From UTCFX2 sp963827155 (GTDB lineage Bacteria > Chloroflexota > Anaerolineae > Anaerolineales > UBA4823), in NCBI GenBank assembly GCA_963827155.1, contig CAWGZV010000002.1, positions 3,616,686 to 3,680,685 of the forward strand: DNA of 64,000 nucleotides. Direction: 5' to 3'. Positions 8,856-17,877 of this stretch are shown one piece after another. A program made the translations under genes and the position numbers. Below the pieces are notes generated by a model, which made no database searches, had not been told where the DNA came from, and was given only the letters and a program-made list of their open reading frames with translations. Within the stretch, counting starts at the first letter, position 1, and each line of letters begins with the position of its first letter.

Positions 8856-9806
8856 ATGACCCATTTCTTGCGCCGTATCATCTTCGATTATTTTAAACCC
8901 TACCGCAAGCAAGCCTTGCTGATGTTCCTGTGCATCGGGACCTTGATCGTCTTTGACACCCTTTTCCCGCTGGGCACGACTTTCTTGATTGACCGGGCTA
9001 TCACCCCCCATAATTTCCAAATGCTTGTGTTGATTGCAGTTATTTTGATAGGTCTATTTGTTGTGTCTTCATTTGGATCTTTAGGCGCCGATTACCTGAC
9101 CGCGTGGTTGCAGGCGCGCATCACCAACGATATGCGAATGCAGATGTTCTCTCATTTGCAGTCCTTGCCGGCCAGCTATTATACCCACCTTCAATATGGG
9201 GACGTCATTATTCGCTTCAATACCGATCTGGCCGCGATCGAATATGCTTTGGCTTACTCTGTGATCGCCGGCATTCAGAGTATTGTCCAGCTTATCATGA
9301 GCGTTATTGTGCTCATTATGCTGAATGTCCCGCTGGGGATCGCGACAATCATCGTTTTATCCTTGACCGTGGTGTTTCCGAAGCGGCTGGTCGATCGGGC
9401 TTCTGACCTCATGGCCGAGCGTCGCATCCAGGAATCGGATATTACCAGCACGGTCCAGGATAATCTCCAGGCAAACGCTGTTAATCGGGTATTTGGCTTG
9501 CGAGACCTGGCAATTGCCGCCTTTTCAAGCCAGCTCAAGCGCTTTGCCAAAATTGCTACCCGCTCCGCCTACACCGATTGGCAGGTGAATCGGGTCACAA
9601 ACATGGGACAATACCTGATCCAGATGCTCGTCATCATCGCCGGAGGCTACCTGGTCTTCATTGGCAAGCTGTCGGTTGGGGCCTGGGTTGGATTTACGGG
9701 TGTGCTGATCAACGTGGGTTATGCTGTTGCGTTGGTATCGGTTGCCTGGGCTGGTTTAATTCCTGCGGTGACCAGCTTAAAACGAGTTCGACAGCCTATT
9801 GAATGA
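8856..9806 (+). CDS. ABC exporter, transmembrane half (probably the 5' part of one gene with the next frame)
   Basis: This 316-residue segment is an ABC type-1 exporter membrane domain with helices around residues 15-40, 52-75, 125-145, 150-172 and 250-290. It includes the typical ITNDMRMQMFSHLQSLPASY and QESDITSTVQDNLQANAVNR coupling regions. It stops right after SLKRV, where exporters continue into the ATPase. The downstream frame overlaps by eight bases and supplies FDSLLNEKILVKDNPDV. Removing one T from GTT near 9787 would fuse the two into a single protein of about 730 residues. I think one frameshifted or mis-sequenced gene is more likely than two subunits. Confidence 0.75.
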   Translation: MTHFLRRIIFDYFKPYRKQALLMFLCIGTLIVFDTLFPLGTTFLIDRAITPHNFQMLVLIAVILIGLFVVSSFGSLGADYLTAWLQARITNDMRMQMFSHLQSLPASYYTHLQYGDVIIRFNTDLAAIEYALAYSVIAGIQSIVQLIMSVIVLIMLNVPLGIATIIVLSLTVVFPKRLVDRASDLMAERRIQESDITSTVQDNLQANAVNRVFGLRDLAIAAFSSQLKRFAKIATRSAYTDWQVNRVTNMGQYLIQMLVIIAGGYLVFIGKLSVGAWVGFTGVLINVGYAVALVSVAWAGLIPAVTSLKRVRQPIE

Positions 9807-11046
9807 AAAAATCCTGGTTAAAGATAACCCGGATGTGCCCCTGGCAAGGTTTACAAAGTTTATCTATTTTAAGGATGTTAGCTTTAGCTACGCCGGGGAA
9901 GGTGGAAAGCCAATCCTCGATCGTGTGACTCTCTACGTCCCCTCTCGTAAATCTGTGGCGATTATCGGTCGAAGCGGGTCAGGTAAAAGCACGATCCTCA
10001 ACTTACTGATGCGCTTCTACGATCCCCAATCCGGGCACATCCTGGTAGATAGTCAGAATATCCAGCAGGTCAGCCTGGCTTCCCTCCGATCGCAAATGGG
10101 CGTGGTCTTTCAAGATACATTCCTGTTCAACATCTCCCTCCGTGAGAATATCCGCCTGGGCAAAATTGGCGCCACCGATGAAGAGGTCGAAGCAGCCGCC
10201 AGGGATGCAGGTGTTCACGACACCATCATAGGACTTCCCGCTGGCTACGATACTCTGGCAGGCGAGCAGGGTAAAGGCCTTTCGGGTGGGCAGCGTCAGC
10301 GGATTGCTCTTGCCCGCGCCATAATCCGCCGCCCGGCAATCTTGCTCCTGGATGAAGCCACTTCAGCCCTCGATCCAGAGACAGAAATGCTGATCTATGA
10401 AACCTTGGGGGCGTTGAAGCACTCCTGTACTATTTTATCCGTCACCCACCGCCTCGCCCCTGTTGTCGACAGCGATCTCATCGTGGTGATGGACCAGGGC
10501 AAAGTGGTTGAGAGCGGGACGCATGAAGCGCTGATCAATGAAGGCGGGCTTTACTACCAGCTTTTCACCCAGCAGAACGGATTCACCATCAGCCCTGACG
10601 GGTTATATGCCGAAGTGACCCCAGATCGCCTTCGCAGTATCCCTCTATTTGCCCAGCTTGACAGCGCCTCTCTGGCGCTGTTCGCCTCTCAGTTTATCTC
10701 CGAAAGATTCGAAGCGGGGCAAATGGTGATCCGAGAAGGCGAGCCGGGAGATAAGTTTTATGTCATCGTGCGCGGAAAATTATCTGTCGCCGTCACAGGC
10801 TCCGATCAGGTCCCTGTCCAGCTTGCCACTCTGCAAGATGGCGATTATTTCGGTGAGATCGCCCTCCTGGAGGGCAGCCCACGCACGGCGAACGTACGAG
10901 CAGTTCTGTCAAGCCTGTGCATCTCTCTTGATCGGAAGCTCTTTTTGAACATGCTCGCAGGCAACCCTGCGGTGCGCCTCGCCATCGAAAGCACTACCAG
11001 AGACCGTCTGATAGCGTTGAAGAATAAGTCCTCTGACACCATCTGA
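9799..11046 (+). CDS. ABC exporter ATPase domain with C-terminal cyclic-nucleotide-binding domain
   Basis: The frame starts at a TTG at 9799 and has 415 residues. Residues 20-260 form a complete ABC ATPase: Walker A GRSGSGKST, Q-loop VVFQDTFLFN, signature LSGGQRQRIALARAI, Walker B ILLLDEATSALD and a switch histidine in VTHRLA. Residues about 280-395 form a cNMP-binding (CAP/PKA-type) domain: LFAQLDSASLALFASQF, GEPGDKFYVIVRGKLSV and the phosphate-binding-cassette-like GDYFGEIALLEGSPRTANVR. ABC exporters with such a tail are uncommon. The tail could gate transport by a nucleotide signal. It lacks an independent ribosome site, supporting fusion with 8856-9806. Confidence 0.85.
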   Translation: MNEKILVKDNPDVPLARFTKFIYFKDVSFSYAGEGGKPILDRVTLYVPSRKSVAIIGRSGSGKSTILNLLMRFYDPQSGHILVDSQNIQQVSLASLRSQMGVVFQDTFLFNISLRENIRLGKIGATDEEVEAAARDAGVHDTIIGLPAGYDTLAGEQGKGLSGGQRQRIALARAIIRRPAILLLDEATSALDPETEMLIYETLGALKHSCTILSVTHRLAPVVDSDLIVVMDQGKVVESGTHEALINEGGLYYQLFTQQNGFTISPDGLYAEVTPDRLRSIPLFAQLDSASLALFASQFISERFEAGQMVIREGEPGDKFYVIVRGKLSVAVTGSDQVPVQLATLQDGDYFGEIALLEGSPRTANVRAVLSSLCISLDRKLFLNMLAGNPAVRLAIESTTRDRLIALKNKSSDTI

Positions 11047-11317
11047 ATTTCCCCTTTCATATCCCCTCGTAATTTTCGTTGGATTGAGTCTCGCCCGTTG
11101 AGCTGACCTCCGGCTCATAAAGCGACAGCCCACTAATTAATACCAAAACAGTCTTATTGGTGTATAATGCGTTCCCGATATAAAATTGCATGAGGATCGT
11201 CACCTGACGGTCATATCCGAGCGAACGGTTTCCAGAAATCGGCGTGGTTCGATGACCGCACGTGGCTTTCTGATATCGATCATAAACTGAATGTTCAGCA
11301 ACAGACTAGGAGGAAGT
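11047..11317 (+). promoter_or_regulatory. Gap with a possible promoter for the VOC gene
   Basis: A TATAAT box at 11163-11168 (in TGTATAATGC) lies about 150 bases before the VOC gene. The -35 region is poor. A short inverted repeat (ACCAA...TTGGT, 11142-11161) directly precedes the -10 box. No coding potential was seen in this gap. Confidence 0.3.
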
Positions 11318-11737
11318 ATGCAGACAAAACTCAACCCGTACATCAACTTTAAGGGGAATACCGAGGCCGCGATGAAGTTTTATCACACGGTTTTCGGCGG
11401 CGAGCTCAAAATGAGCACCTTCAAAGAGTTCCACGCTTCTCAATCGCCGGATGAAGATAACTTGATCATGCACGCACAGCTGGAGACTGGGAACGGTATG
11501 ACCATCATGGCGTCTGACACCCCGAACCGGATGGAATACCGCCCGGGTACAAACTTCAGCATGTCGCTCAGCGGGGAGAACGAGCCTGAGCTGACCGCCT
11601 ACTTTCAAAAACTTTCTGCCGGCGGTTCGGTCACAATGCCCCTCACCAAAGCAAACTGGGGTGATACCTTTGGAATGTTCACGGATAAGTTTGGCGTGGG
11701 TTGGATGGTGAATATCACAGCGCCAAAAACGACATGA
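11318..11737 (+). CDS. VOC (glyoxalase/PhnB-like) family protein
   Basis: The 139-residue protein from ATG 11318 follows a near-perfect AGGAGG ribosome site at 11308-11313. This favours it over an upstream start at 11291. The sequence (KLNPYINFKGNTEAAMKFYH, FGGELKMSTF, MHAQLETGNGMTIMASD, LTKANWGDTFGMFTDKFGVG) is the PhnB/3-demethylubiquinone-like branch of the vicinal oxygen chelate superfamily. Such small proteins often have no known substrate. It is a single-gene unit ending at the terminator at 11811-11840. Confidence 0.85.
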   Translation: MQTKLNPYINFKGNTEAAMKFYHTVFGGELKMSTFKEFHASQSPDEDNLIMHAQLETGNGMTIMASDTPNRMEYRPGTNFSMSLSGENEPELTAYFQKLSAGGSVTMPLTKANWGDTFGMFTDKFGVGWMVNITAPKTT

Positions 11738-11810
11738 GGGTCGCGGCTGATATCTGACCCGCACCCTTAATCCTTATACCCTGATTTGGGATTTTCTTAG
11801 TAAGATTCGC

Positions 11811-11840
11811 CAGGCGCCCTCCTGAAAGAGAGGGCGCCTG
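11811..11840. terminator. Hairpin terminator, probably shared by converging genes
   Basis: CAGGCGCCCTC pairs perfectly with GAGGGCGCCTG (11 bp) around an 8-base loop. It lies between the plus-strand VOC gene (stop 11737) and the minus-strand membrane gene (stop 11952), where a bidirectional terminator is expected. The T-tract is weak (TTGATT on the plus strand). Confidence 0.6.
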
Positions 11841-11951
11841 TTGATTAGTGCGGGTGCCAGGATGTTCACAAAGCCGTCCATCGCGAACCATGGATCGGAC
11901 CTGAAGGTCTGCCCTTCCATCGCACATGCTCTGGCGGCTGTCTTAAACCCA

Positions 11952-12380
11952 TCATCCTTCCCCCGACAATTTTCTGGGCTTCAATGTGAGCCCGTAAAGC
12001 ACCCCAAGGACCACCATCTCCACCATTCCCGCCGCTGCAGAATAGGCTAACAGACTGCCTGGCACTTCGAACATCATCCATTGCGAAGCGGTGCTCATCA
12101 CTACCCGCAGAAACCATAAGATCAATCCAAAACTGACGCCCTTCAAGACCCTGGTTTTTCCTGGCAAGCTTTCATAAAGCAGCAAGAACAATCCCGCCAG
12201 CAGAAAACCATAAGCCAGGTCGATCATTATTCCTGCCGCAAAATTGACCGATGTCCTGGCAATCGGTCTGTATACCTCAAGCAATTGGACTGCCATCGAA
12301 TTCCCGTTGATCAACCCGTCCATGATCCCAAACAACACCCCACTGATCAGGCTCACTGTGATATATCGCTTCATCTCCAA
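11952..12380 (-). CDS. Small four-helix membrane protein, unknown function
   Basis: The 142-residue protein starts MEMKRYITVSLISGVLFGIM and shows about four hydrophobic segments (5-23, 43-68, 78-100, 108-130). I do not recognise a named family. It is downstream of the DUF1697 gene on the same strand with a gap of about 130 bases, so the two may be co-transcribed. Confidence 0.6.
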   Translation of the reverse strand: MEMKRYITVSLISGVLFGIMDGLINGNSMAVQLLEVYRPIARTSVNFAAGIMIDLAYGFLLAGLFLLLYESLPGKTRVLKGVSFGLILWFLRVVMSTASQWMMFEVPGSLLAYSAAAGMVEMVVLGVLYGLTLKPRKLSGEG

Positions 12381-12507
12381 TTTTTCCCTTCTATCCCTTG
12401 AGAAAAAACTGCAGTCTTCGTCTATTTTCTTCCATCAGCCTCTCCCAATTCTATTGATCCACCTCACACCAGGCGGTCCCTATCAAGGCTCTGTCCAGTG
12501 TCTAAGT

Positions 12508-13059
12508 TCAGTCTTGCTTTGCCTCCAGCAACTCCAGCAGCTTCAGCGTTGTGTTCCAATTGCGGATTGTCAAGCTGCGATAGAACCGCGAGCTCACAAT
12601 CTTCGTCAGACGGCTCTGGCTTGCTCTTGCGATCAGCCTTGAAAAATAGAGCACCTCGTTCCCACCAAATGCCTGGTCCACGCCTTCTTTGAGGAAAATG
12701 CTGTTTATGATCTCCTCTGAGGTCAATGGCGCTCTCAGAAATAAGACATCGTAACGGTAGCTTGCCGGATCGCTGCCGAAGCCATTCGGTGCGAGCCGGA
12801 CAATATCTCTGAACTCCTCGACCGACCGGAGAACCACCAGCAGCTCCATCTGGAGCTGCTGATACAATGCGCCTTCGATCAGGCCTGTCAGTCTGGATTT
12901 GTCTGCCTCTTCTGTACAGAAAACGACATTGCCGCTTTGAATATATGTGCGCACGCGGCTGAATCCTGTTCGCTCAAAACAAGCTGCCAGGTCCTTCATC
13001 TTGATAAGATTATTCCCGCCAACATTGATTCCGCGCAGCAAGGCTGCATATGCCTTCAT
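12508..13059 (-). CDS. DUF1697 family protein
   Basis: The protein begins MKAYAALLRGINVGGNNLIK, diagnostic of DUF1697, followed by RVRTYIQSGNVVF and a C-terminal NWNTTLKLLELL. It has 183 residues from the ATG at 13059, close to the usual 175-185. I chose this start because AAGGAG lies 6 bases before it; a start at 13080 has none. DUF1697 proteins are cytoplasmic and of unknown function. Confidence 0.88.
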   Translation of the reverse strand: MKAYAALLRGINVGGNNLIKMKDLAACFERTGFSRVRTYIQSGNVVFCTEEADKSRLTGLIEGALYQQLQMELLVVLRSVEEFRDIVRLAPNGFGSDPASYRYDVLFLRAPLTSEEIINSIFLKEGVDQAFGGNEVLYFSRLIARASQSRLTKIVSSRFYRSLTIRNWNTTLKLLELLEAKQD

Positions 13060-13340
13060 CTTGCTCTCCTTAAGTCGCACCGTTAAGCTTCATGATAATC
13101 ATGTCTGCTAATTCTAATCCAGGTCTGGTTTTGCATCTGCCGCCCTCAAAATTTCCCAGGTTCATTTCATTCTTCTTTTTACCACCAAAAAAGTGACAGC
13201 CTCCGCCGATTGTGCTGCATGCGTATTTCAAAAAAGACCCGCCGCCACATGCGCGGCATCCAGTCTTATCGCTGTAGGCATGCCAGTGTTTCGGCAGCCG
13301 AATCTCAAATATTAATTTTGCCCGAGGATATAATCACCCA

Positions 13341-14588
13341 ATGCGCATCACCATCCTCACCTACGGCTCGCGCGGCGATGTGCAGCCTTGCCTGGCATTG
13401 GCCTTTGCCTTGCGGCAGGCTGGGCACAAACCCCTCCTTGCGCTGCCCGAATTCCTGCGCGGCCAGGCTGATAATCTGGGGATTCCGGTCCTCCCGCTTC
13501 CTGGTGACATCGCTCGGCTCTCTCAAGGTTTTTCTAGAGCCGGAAAAAATCCGCTTGCGATGATTCGCACTCTGCAGCGAAATATCGAACCAATCGCTAT
13601 CGATGTTGCGCGCCTCGCCTTCCAGGCTTGCCAGGGAGCCGATTTGATTGTCCACACCTTTCTATTTACCCTCGGCGCGCATGCCTTTGCCCGCCAGTTG
13701 GGCATACCAGACATTTCGGTTCAGTTCTTCCCGATGTTCGTTACCAGCAGAGACTATCCTCAATTAGCTTTCCCCAACCTGCCTCTGGGCTCGTTCTATA
13801 ACTACCTGACTCATCGCATCGCCAGCGCGGTTTTCTTCGCATCCCAACAACTCATGTACCCGCGCATCCGTAAAGCCGCACCCTACTTCCCGCCGCGCTT
13901 GCCTTCTCCTTTCAAGGCTTCAGCTGGGCGCTCCGCTGCTCCTCTCTTGCTTGCCTACAGCCCGACACTTGTACCCCCTGATCCGGATCAGGGGGCCAAT
14001 ATCCACACCACCGGTTTCTGGTTTCTTGATCAATCGTCTGATTTTCAGCCTTCTACCGAGCTGGATGAGTTCCTCGCTTCTGGTCCGCCGCCGGTTTGTG
14101 TGGGTTTTGGAAGCATGATCCACCCGGATTCGCCTCGGCTTCAGCGCCTGCTGTTAGATGGATTGCGCCAGGTAGACCAGCGTGCCGTGGTCCTCACCGG
14201 TTGGGACGGGTGGGCAGCCGCCGAGCCCGGTCCAGACCGCCTGTTCCTGGAGGATGCTCCGCATCGCTGGCTTTTTCCTCGCTGTTCGGCAGTCATCCAT
14301 CATGGCGGGGCAGGGACTGCCGCAGCCGCCCTCCGCTCTGGCAAACCGAATTTGGTTCTCCCGTTAGCAGTCGATCAGCCTTTCTGGGCGAGGCGCATTC
14401 ATTTGTTTGGCGCCAGCCCTCCCCCTCTCGACCCGCATGCCCTGACTTCCAGTCAGGTTGCCGCGGCTCTAAGTCAGGCTCTCGAAAGTGAAGCAATCCA
14501 TCAGCGGGCCTCCCTCATCGGAGAGGCTGTTAAGAGTGAGGACGGTCTTCATAAAACTCTCGAAATAATCGAACGCTTCGCCGAATAA
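13341..14588 (+). CDS. GT1-family (UDP-glycosyltransferase/MGT-like) glycosyltransferase
   Basis: The 415-residue protein starts MRITILTYGSRGDVQPCLAL, the N-terminal donor/acceptor loop of GT28/GT1 enzymes such as sterol 3-beta-glucosyltransferases and macrolide transferases. The C-terminal nucleotide-sugar site is present: VCVGFGSM, HHGGAGTAAAALRSGKPNLV and PLAVDQPFWARRI. The length fits the family. These enzymes move a sugar from a UDP- or TDP-donor to a lipid or natural product; the acceptor here is unknown. A diverged fragment of a second copy lies at 39041-39264. Confidence 0.85.
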   Translation: MRITILTYGSRGDVQPCLALAFALRQAGHKPLLALPEFLRGQADNLGIPVLPLPGDIARLSQGFSRAGKNPLAMIRTLQRNIEPIAIDVARLAFQACQGADLIVHTFLFTLGAHAFARQLGIPDISVQFFPMFVTSRDYPQLAFPNLPLGSFYNYLTHRIASAVFFASQQLMYPRIRKAAPYFPPRLPSPFKASAGRSAAPLLLAYSPTLVPPDPDQGANIHTTGFWFLDQSSDFQPSTELDEFLASGPPPVCVGFGSMIHPDSPRLQRLLLDGLRQVDQRAVVLTGWDGWAAAEPGPDRLFLEDAPHRWLFPRCSAVIHHGGAGTAAAALRSGKPNLVLPLAVDQPFWARRIHLFGASPPPLDPHALTSSQVAAALSQALESEAIHQRASLIGEAVKSEDGLHKTLEIIERFAE

Positions 14589-14782
14589 CGCATCACAATT
14601 CCCCCGAAGACCAGGAATTACTCCTCGCCTGGTATCTGAACCGCCCATTAACGAACCGGTTGTTGTAACTCTCATGAACAATTAATAAATATTACCTTGA
14701 CAATATATATACATGATAGTATTATTGAACTTAGAACGATATTGACCAACCCTAGAACAACTATTGAATGGAGGAATTTGAA

Positions 14783-15043
14783 ATGAAACTTCACGTTTTA
14801 CTGTTATCCGCTTTAGTCCTGGCTCTCTTTGTCGGTGTGAATTTTAGCGGTGCCTCTGCGGCGCCTGAACAGCCGGAACCCAATGGCCGGTCCTGGGGCA
14901 CTCTTGTTGACGAAAGCCCTGGGGTTTGGCGAGCGCATTTTGCACTACTGGGTATCGAAGATGGCACCGGCAGACTCTTCGGAGAAGTTGTGAAGGGCCT
15001 TGCCAAGACCGGCGAGATGGGCATGCACGCCTCCGGGAAATAA
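14783..15043 (+). CDS. Small secreted protein, unknown function
   Basis: From ATG 14783, preceded by GGAGG at 14770-14774, the 86-residue protein starts MKLHVLLLSALVLALFVGVN with a typical signal peptide cleaved near ASAAP. The mature part of about 60 residues (WGTLVDESPGVWRAHF, GRLFGEVVKG) is not recognised. A TATATA-rich stretch just upstream could supply the promoter. A strong terminator follows at 15068-15101, so this is an independent short transcript. Confidence 0.6.
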   Translation: MKLHVLLLSALVLALFVGVNFSGASAAPEQPEPNGRSWGTLVDESPGVWRAHFALLGIEDGTGRLFGEVVKGLAKTGEMGMHASGK

Positions 15044-15067
15044 GACCTTCAAGCCGCTAAGGTAAAG

Positions 15068-15101
15068 AAAAACCGCACCCCAAAAGGGTGCGGTTTTTTA
15101 T
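15068..15101 (+). terminator. Rho-independent terminator
   Basis: AACCGCACCC pairs with GGGTGCGGTT around a CAAAA loop and is followed by a run of T's. It lies 25 bases after the stop of the secreted protein gene at 14783-15043. Confidence 0.9.
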
Positions 15102-15845
15102 TTGCCAGCCGGCGAATGTGAGGCAATCGTAAACACAGGGCTGTGAGTTGGCTGTCGGCATCCTTCTGCCCAGAGCCATGACCTGGGCTAGCCATGTTGA
15201 GGATGGATTTGGCTCTCGAATAATTCGCAAGCTGCCCAAAGAGCCTCGTGGGGATGGGCAGCGGACTTAATTCATGAACACTTCCGGCGCTGTGGGTCTT
15301 TTTTCCCCCAGCCCTGGTCTCGGACCAGACGGCGCGCCGACCAGACCAGGCTGGCAGTCAGCACAAGCGCCAGCGCCCCCCCCCGACAATGCGCCCATAG
15401 CGGGTCGTAAAATCTTCAGTTTTGGGAAAATCTTCCGCCGGCAAGCCCAGCGCCAGGATACTGACAGGCGGTTTTGGATAGAGCCGAGGAATGGCCTAAG
15501 GTACGAAGATCGTAATGGAGAGCAAGCACCTTTATAGGTATCACAATGTCAATTTCACAGAATGCCTGATTACGCGAAGGAGTATATGATGAGAGTTCTG
15601 CATGTGATAAGCGAGATCGCCCAGCTGTCACTGAGCGATCTCGGAAGTAAAAAGCACATCTCTTGTACCCTCGGTCGGTTAGGACCATATTTGTACGCGG
15701 ATGCGGATTGATCTGAACTAGAACAAACCCCATAAGGTACCCTTCTGCAGTGAAGGACTATCGCCCGAAGCCACCCTCGCTCAGCCGGAGCGAGGGCGGA
15801 ACTTATGGAAAGGACATCTCGCCTGGGTGATAAGGCGAAATTCAT
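15102..15845. other. Long gap with one copy of a dispersed hairpin repeat
   Basis: No supported gene over about 740 bases. The segment includes a C-rich stretch near 15370-15385 and hairpin repeat copy 1 at 15613-15642. Short frames on either strand show no family resemblance. Confidence 0.5.
15613..15642. repeat. Dispersed hairpin repeat, copy 1
   Basis: GAGATCGCCCAG and CTGAGCGATCTC form 12-base arms (one G-A difference) around CTGTCA. The same element recurs at 22512-22541, 29548-29577 and 48709-48738, always between genes. A shared GAGTAT-like block lies 30-50 bases upstream in most copies. Confidence 0.75.
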
Positions 15846-16841
15846 CTATTCGTTCGATTGGGGTGAAGCTAGCGCCTCCAGAAACTTAGCTATCTCTACT
15901 CTCGCATTATCCCCACCGCCCAGCAGCAAGTGCCCGCCGCTCGGTAATGTAAAAAACTGCGCGTTCGGCATGCGCTCTGCCATAGCCCTGGCATTCTCGT
16001 ACTTTGTCAGAGGATCATCAACCGCGGAAATGATCAACGTTGGCACGCCTTGCTCTTCCAGTGGATAAGCCTGCGGGTGCCGGTCCATATCCAGGTTGGA
16101 ATTGAACATATCGAAGACAAAACCTGCCTGTCTCGGTTGGATGGGCAAAATGGATCGGATCAGATCGCTCACCAACACTTCATCTGCTTCGTTGAGCGAG
16201 TAGCCTTCTGGCACGCCTACCGTCGCATGCATCATGGACTGGAATTTCGTGGTGATCAGCCACATCAGGAAATCCGAACCGAAAACGGTCTGGATCACGG
16301 GTTTGGGGGGCAGGGCGATGGTCTTCACAACCGTCGCAGGAGCAACCGAGGAAACCAGCACCAGGGCTTTGACTTTATCCGGATGGCGCAGCGCCATCTG
16401 GATCGCGGAGGCGCCTCCGGCGGAGTTCGCCAGCACCGTCACCTTGTCCAGGTTGAGCGCATCCAGCAGGCAACGATAAGCATCTGCCTGAGCAGCTGGC
16501 GAGGCATTTTCTGGCAGCGGCGTGCCCAGGTAACCAAAGCGGGAAACAGCAATCGCTTGCATCCCCTCGCTCAGATGCGCCTCAGCCAGCCCCAGGCCCT
16601 GGTCAAAACCACCGGCGATGCCATGGCTGATCAGCACTGGCTCGCCTTGGCCGCGGATGGCAGCTTCGATCGGTCCGCAGGCTGTCTGAAACGTTTGCCG
16701 CTGGATAGCTTCCAGATGTTGGTACGAAGCCGCAATGTCTCTGCGGTAAGGCAAATATACAAACACGATGGTAAATACCACCAGAAATACCAGGATTAAG
16801 TAGGGCATCGTTATTCTCTTTCGTTTCGATAATTTGTTCAT
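15846..16841 (-). CDS. Alpha/beta hydrolase with N-terminal membrane anchor
   Basis: The 331-residue protein has an N-terminal helix (about residues 12-32) and then an alpha/beta hydrolase domain. It shows VLISHGIAGGFDQG (oxyanion region), VLANSAGGASAIQMALRHP (nucleophile elbow, Ser in ANSAG, so the first Gly of GxSxG is Ala), ISAVDDPLTKY (acid) and PSGGHLLLGG (catalytic His). The substrate is unknown. Its start overlaps the stop of the isoprenoid-synthase-like gene by four bases, so the two are translationally coupled. It is the last gene of the TetR-led operon. Confidence 0.8.
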   Translation of the reverse strand: MNKLSKRKRITMPYLILVFLVVFTIVFVYLPYRRDIAASYQHLEAIQRQTFQTACGPIEAAIRGQGEPVLISHGIAGGFDQGLGLAEAHLSEGMQAIAVSRFGYLGTPLPENASPAAQADAYRCLLDALNLDKVTVLANSAGGASAIQMALRHPDKVKALVLVSSVAPATVVKTIALPPKPVIQTVFGSDFLMWLITTKFQSMMHATVGVPEGYSLNEADEVLVSDLIRSILPIQPRQAGFVFDMFNSNLDMDRHPQAYPLEEQGVPTLIISAVDDPLTKYENARAMAERMPNAQFFTLPSGGHLLLGGGDNARVEIAKFLEALASPQSNE

Positions 16842-17863
16842 GATTTTTGATACTGTAATTCTTTTCGGAAATAGGTTTGCAACCGTAAATCGGTCACGTC
16901 CACCAGGCGGATCAGGAAGGGATCATTCAATCTCTCCAATATGGCCCGCGCTTCAGAGAGCATCTCCATGCTGCATTCGTAGGTTTGGGCGACGCGTCTC
17001 GGTTCGCTGCGCAGTGCTTTCGCCACCTGGCGCGCTTGCCTGGTGTCGTGTAGATCTTTCGCTCCCAGGGTGACATAAGAATAGTGCCCCACTGCCAGGT
17101 CGCCTTCCAGGTCGGTCCAATCGTCGATCATTTGAATGACGGCGCCAAACAGCAGGAATACCCGCCAGTAATCATCGATCAGGTGCGCCTTGCCCAGCCG
17201 CTCCAGGCTGAGCATAAAGGGCGTGACCACGTGTGCGCCTTTGGCGCCGCAGTCTTCGGGTTTCTCCAGGCTGTAAGGGCTGGCTTTGCCGCGTTGGGAT
17301 TTCTCCTTGATCTCGGCGGCTAGAAACAGGCTGCGCATGCGGTGCAGCACCTCCAGATTGATCGGCGAGACGCCAAAGACCTCCAGGATCAGCGTCTCGT
17401 ACTCGGCGATCAACGCCTGAGAAGTCAAGATTTCGACCGGGGAACTGGCGCTGCCATCTACGTTCATATCCAGAATGCCATAACCAGCCACGCCGTAAAC
17501 GGCGGAGCGCAGGATATCATCAAACTGGGTCAAAAAGTCCGTCAGACCCGATTCGTCCATCCACACCGCCAGGAACGCGAAGATTGGGTAGGCATCCTTA
17601 AAGTACTGCGTACGGTTACTTTTCCAGCCGGGGACATCGATGCCCAGCGGTATGCTGAAATCCTTCAGCACCTGGCGGGCTTCCTCGTCCAGCCCTTGAA
17701 AGGCAAAGAACAAGTCAGCGGTCACTTTGCGGTGCTGCCACAAACTCAGGAAAGTCGTCTCCGACATAAATGGAGCCATTACCGCTGCCCAAAAAGCCTC
17801 TTTGTCGCGGTGATAGACCTGCAGGATGGAGGGAGCAAAGGCTTGAAAGCGGTTATTTTTCAT
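16838..17863 (-). CDS. Class 1 isoprenoid-synthase-like protein
   Basis: The 341-residue protein is mostly helical. It contains GYGILDMNVDG and, about 130 residues later, GAVIQMIDDWTDLEGDLAVG, resembling the two aspartate-rich metal sites of class 1 isoprenoid synthases. The second, IDDW-DLE-D, is convincing. The first has only D-N-D, so classical prenyltransferase activity is uncertain. From memory, Anaerolineae carry proteins annotated as class 1 isoprenoid biosynthesis enzymes with this second motif. It lies between the DUF6544-like gene and the hydrolase, so a lipid or terpenoid role for the operon is plausible. Confidence 0.6.
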   Translation of the reverse strand: MKNNRFQAFAPSILQVYHRDKEAFWAAVMAPFMSETTFLSLWQHRKVTADLFFAFQGLDEEARQVLKDFSIPLGIDVPGWKSNRTQYFKDAYPIFAFLAVWMDESGLTDFLTQFDDILRSAVYGVAGYGILDMNVDGSASSPVEILTSQALIAEYETLILEVFGVSPINLEVLHRMRSLFLAAEIKEKSQRGKASPYSLEKPEDCGAKGAHVVTPFMLSLERLGKAHLIDDYWRVFLLFGAVIQMIDDWTDLEGDLAVGHYSYVTLGAKDLHDTRQARQVAKALRSEPRRVAQTYECSMEMLSEARAILERLNDPFLIRLVDVTDLRLQTYFRKELQYQKS

Positions 17864-17877
17864 GGCTTATCCCAGCC

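Noticed and set aside
15274..15733. Small frames on both strands in the 15.1-15.8 kb gap
   Set aside because: No ribosome sites or family resemblance. One gets its apparent similarity to a 29.5 kb frame from the shared hairpin repeat.
16050..16799. Plus-strand 249-residue frame opposite the alpha/beta hydrolase
   Set aside because: Antisense shadow of the hydrolase, with biased His/Arg/Gln composition and no family resemblance.
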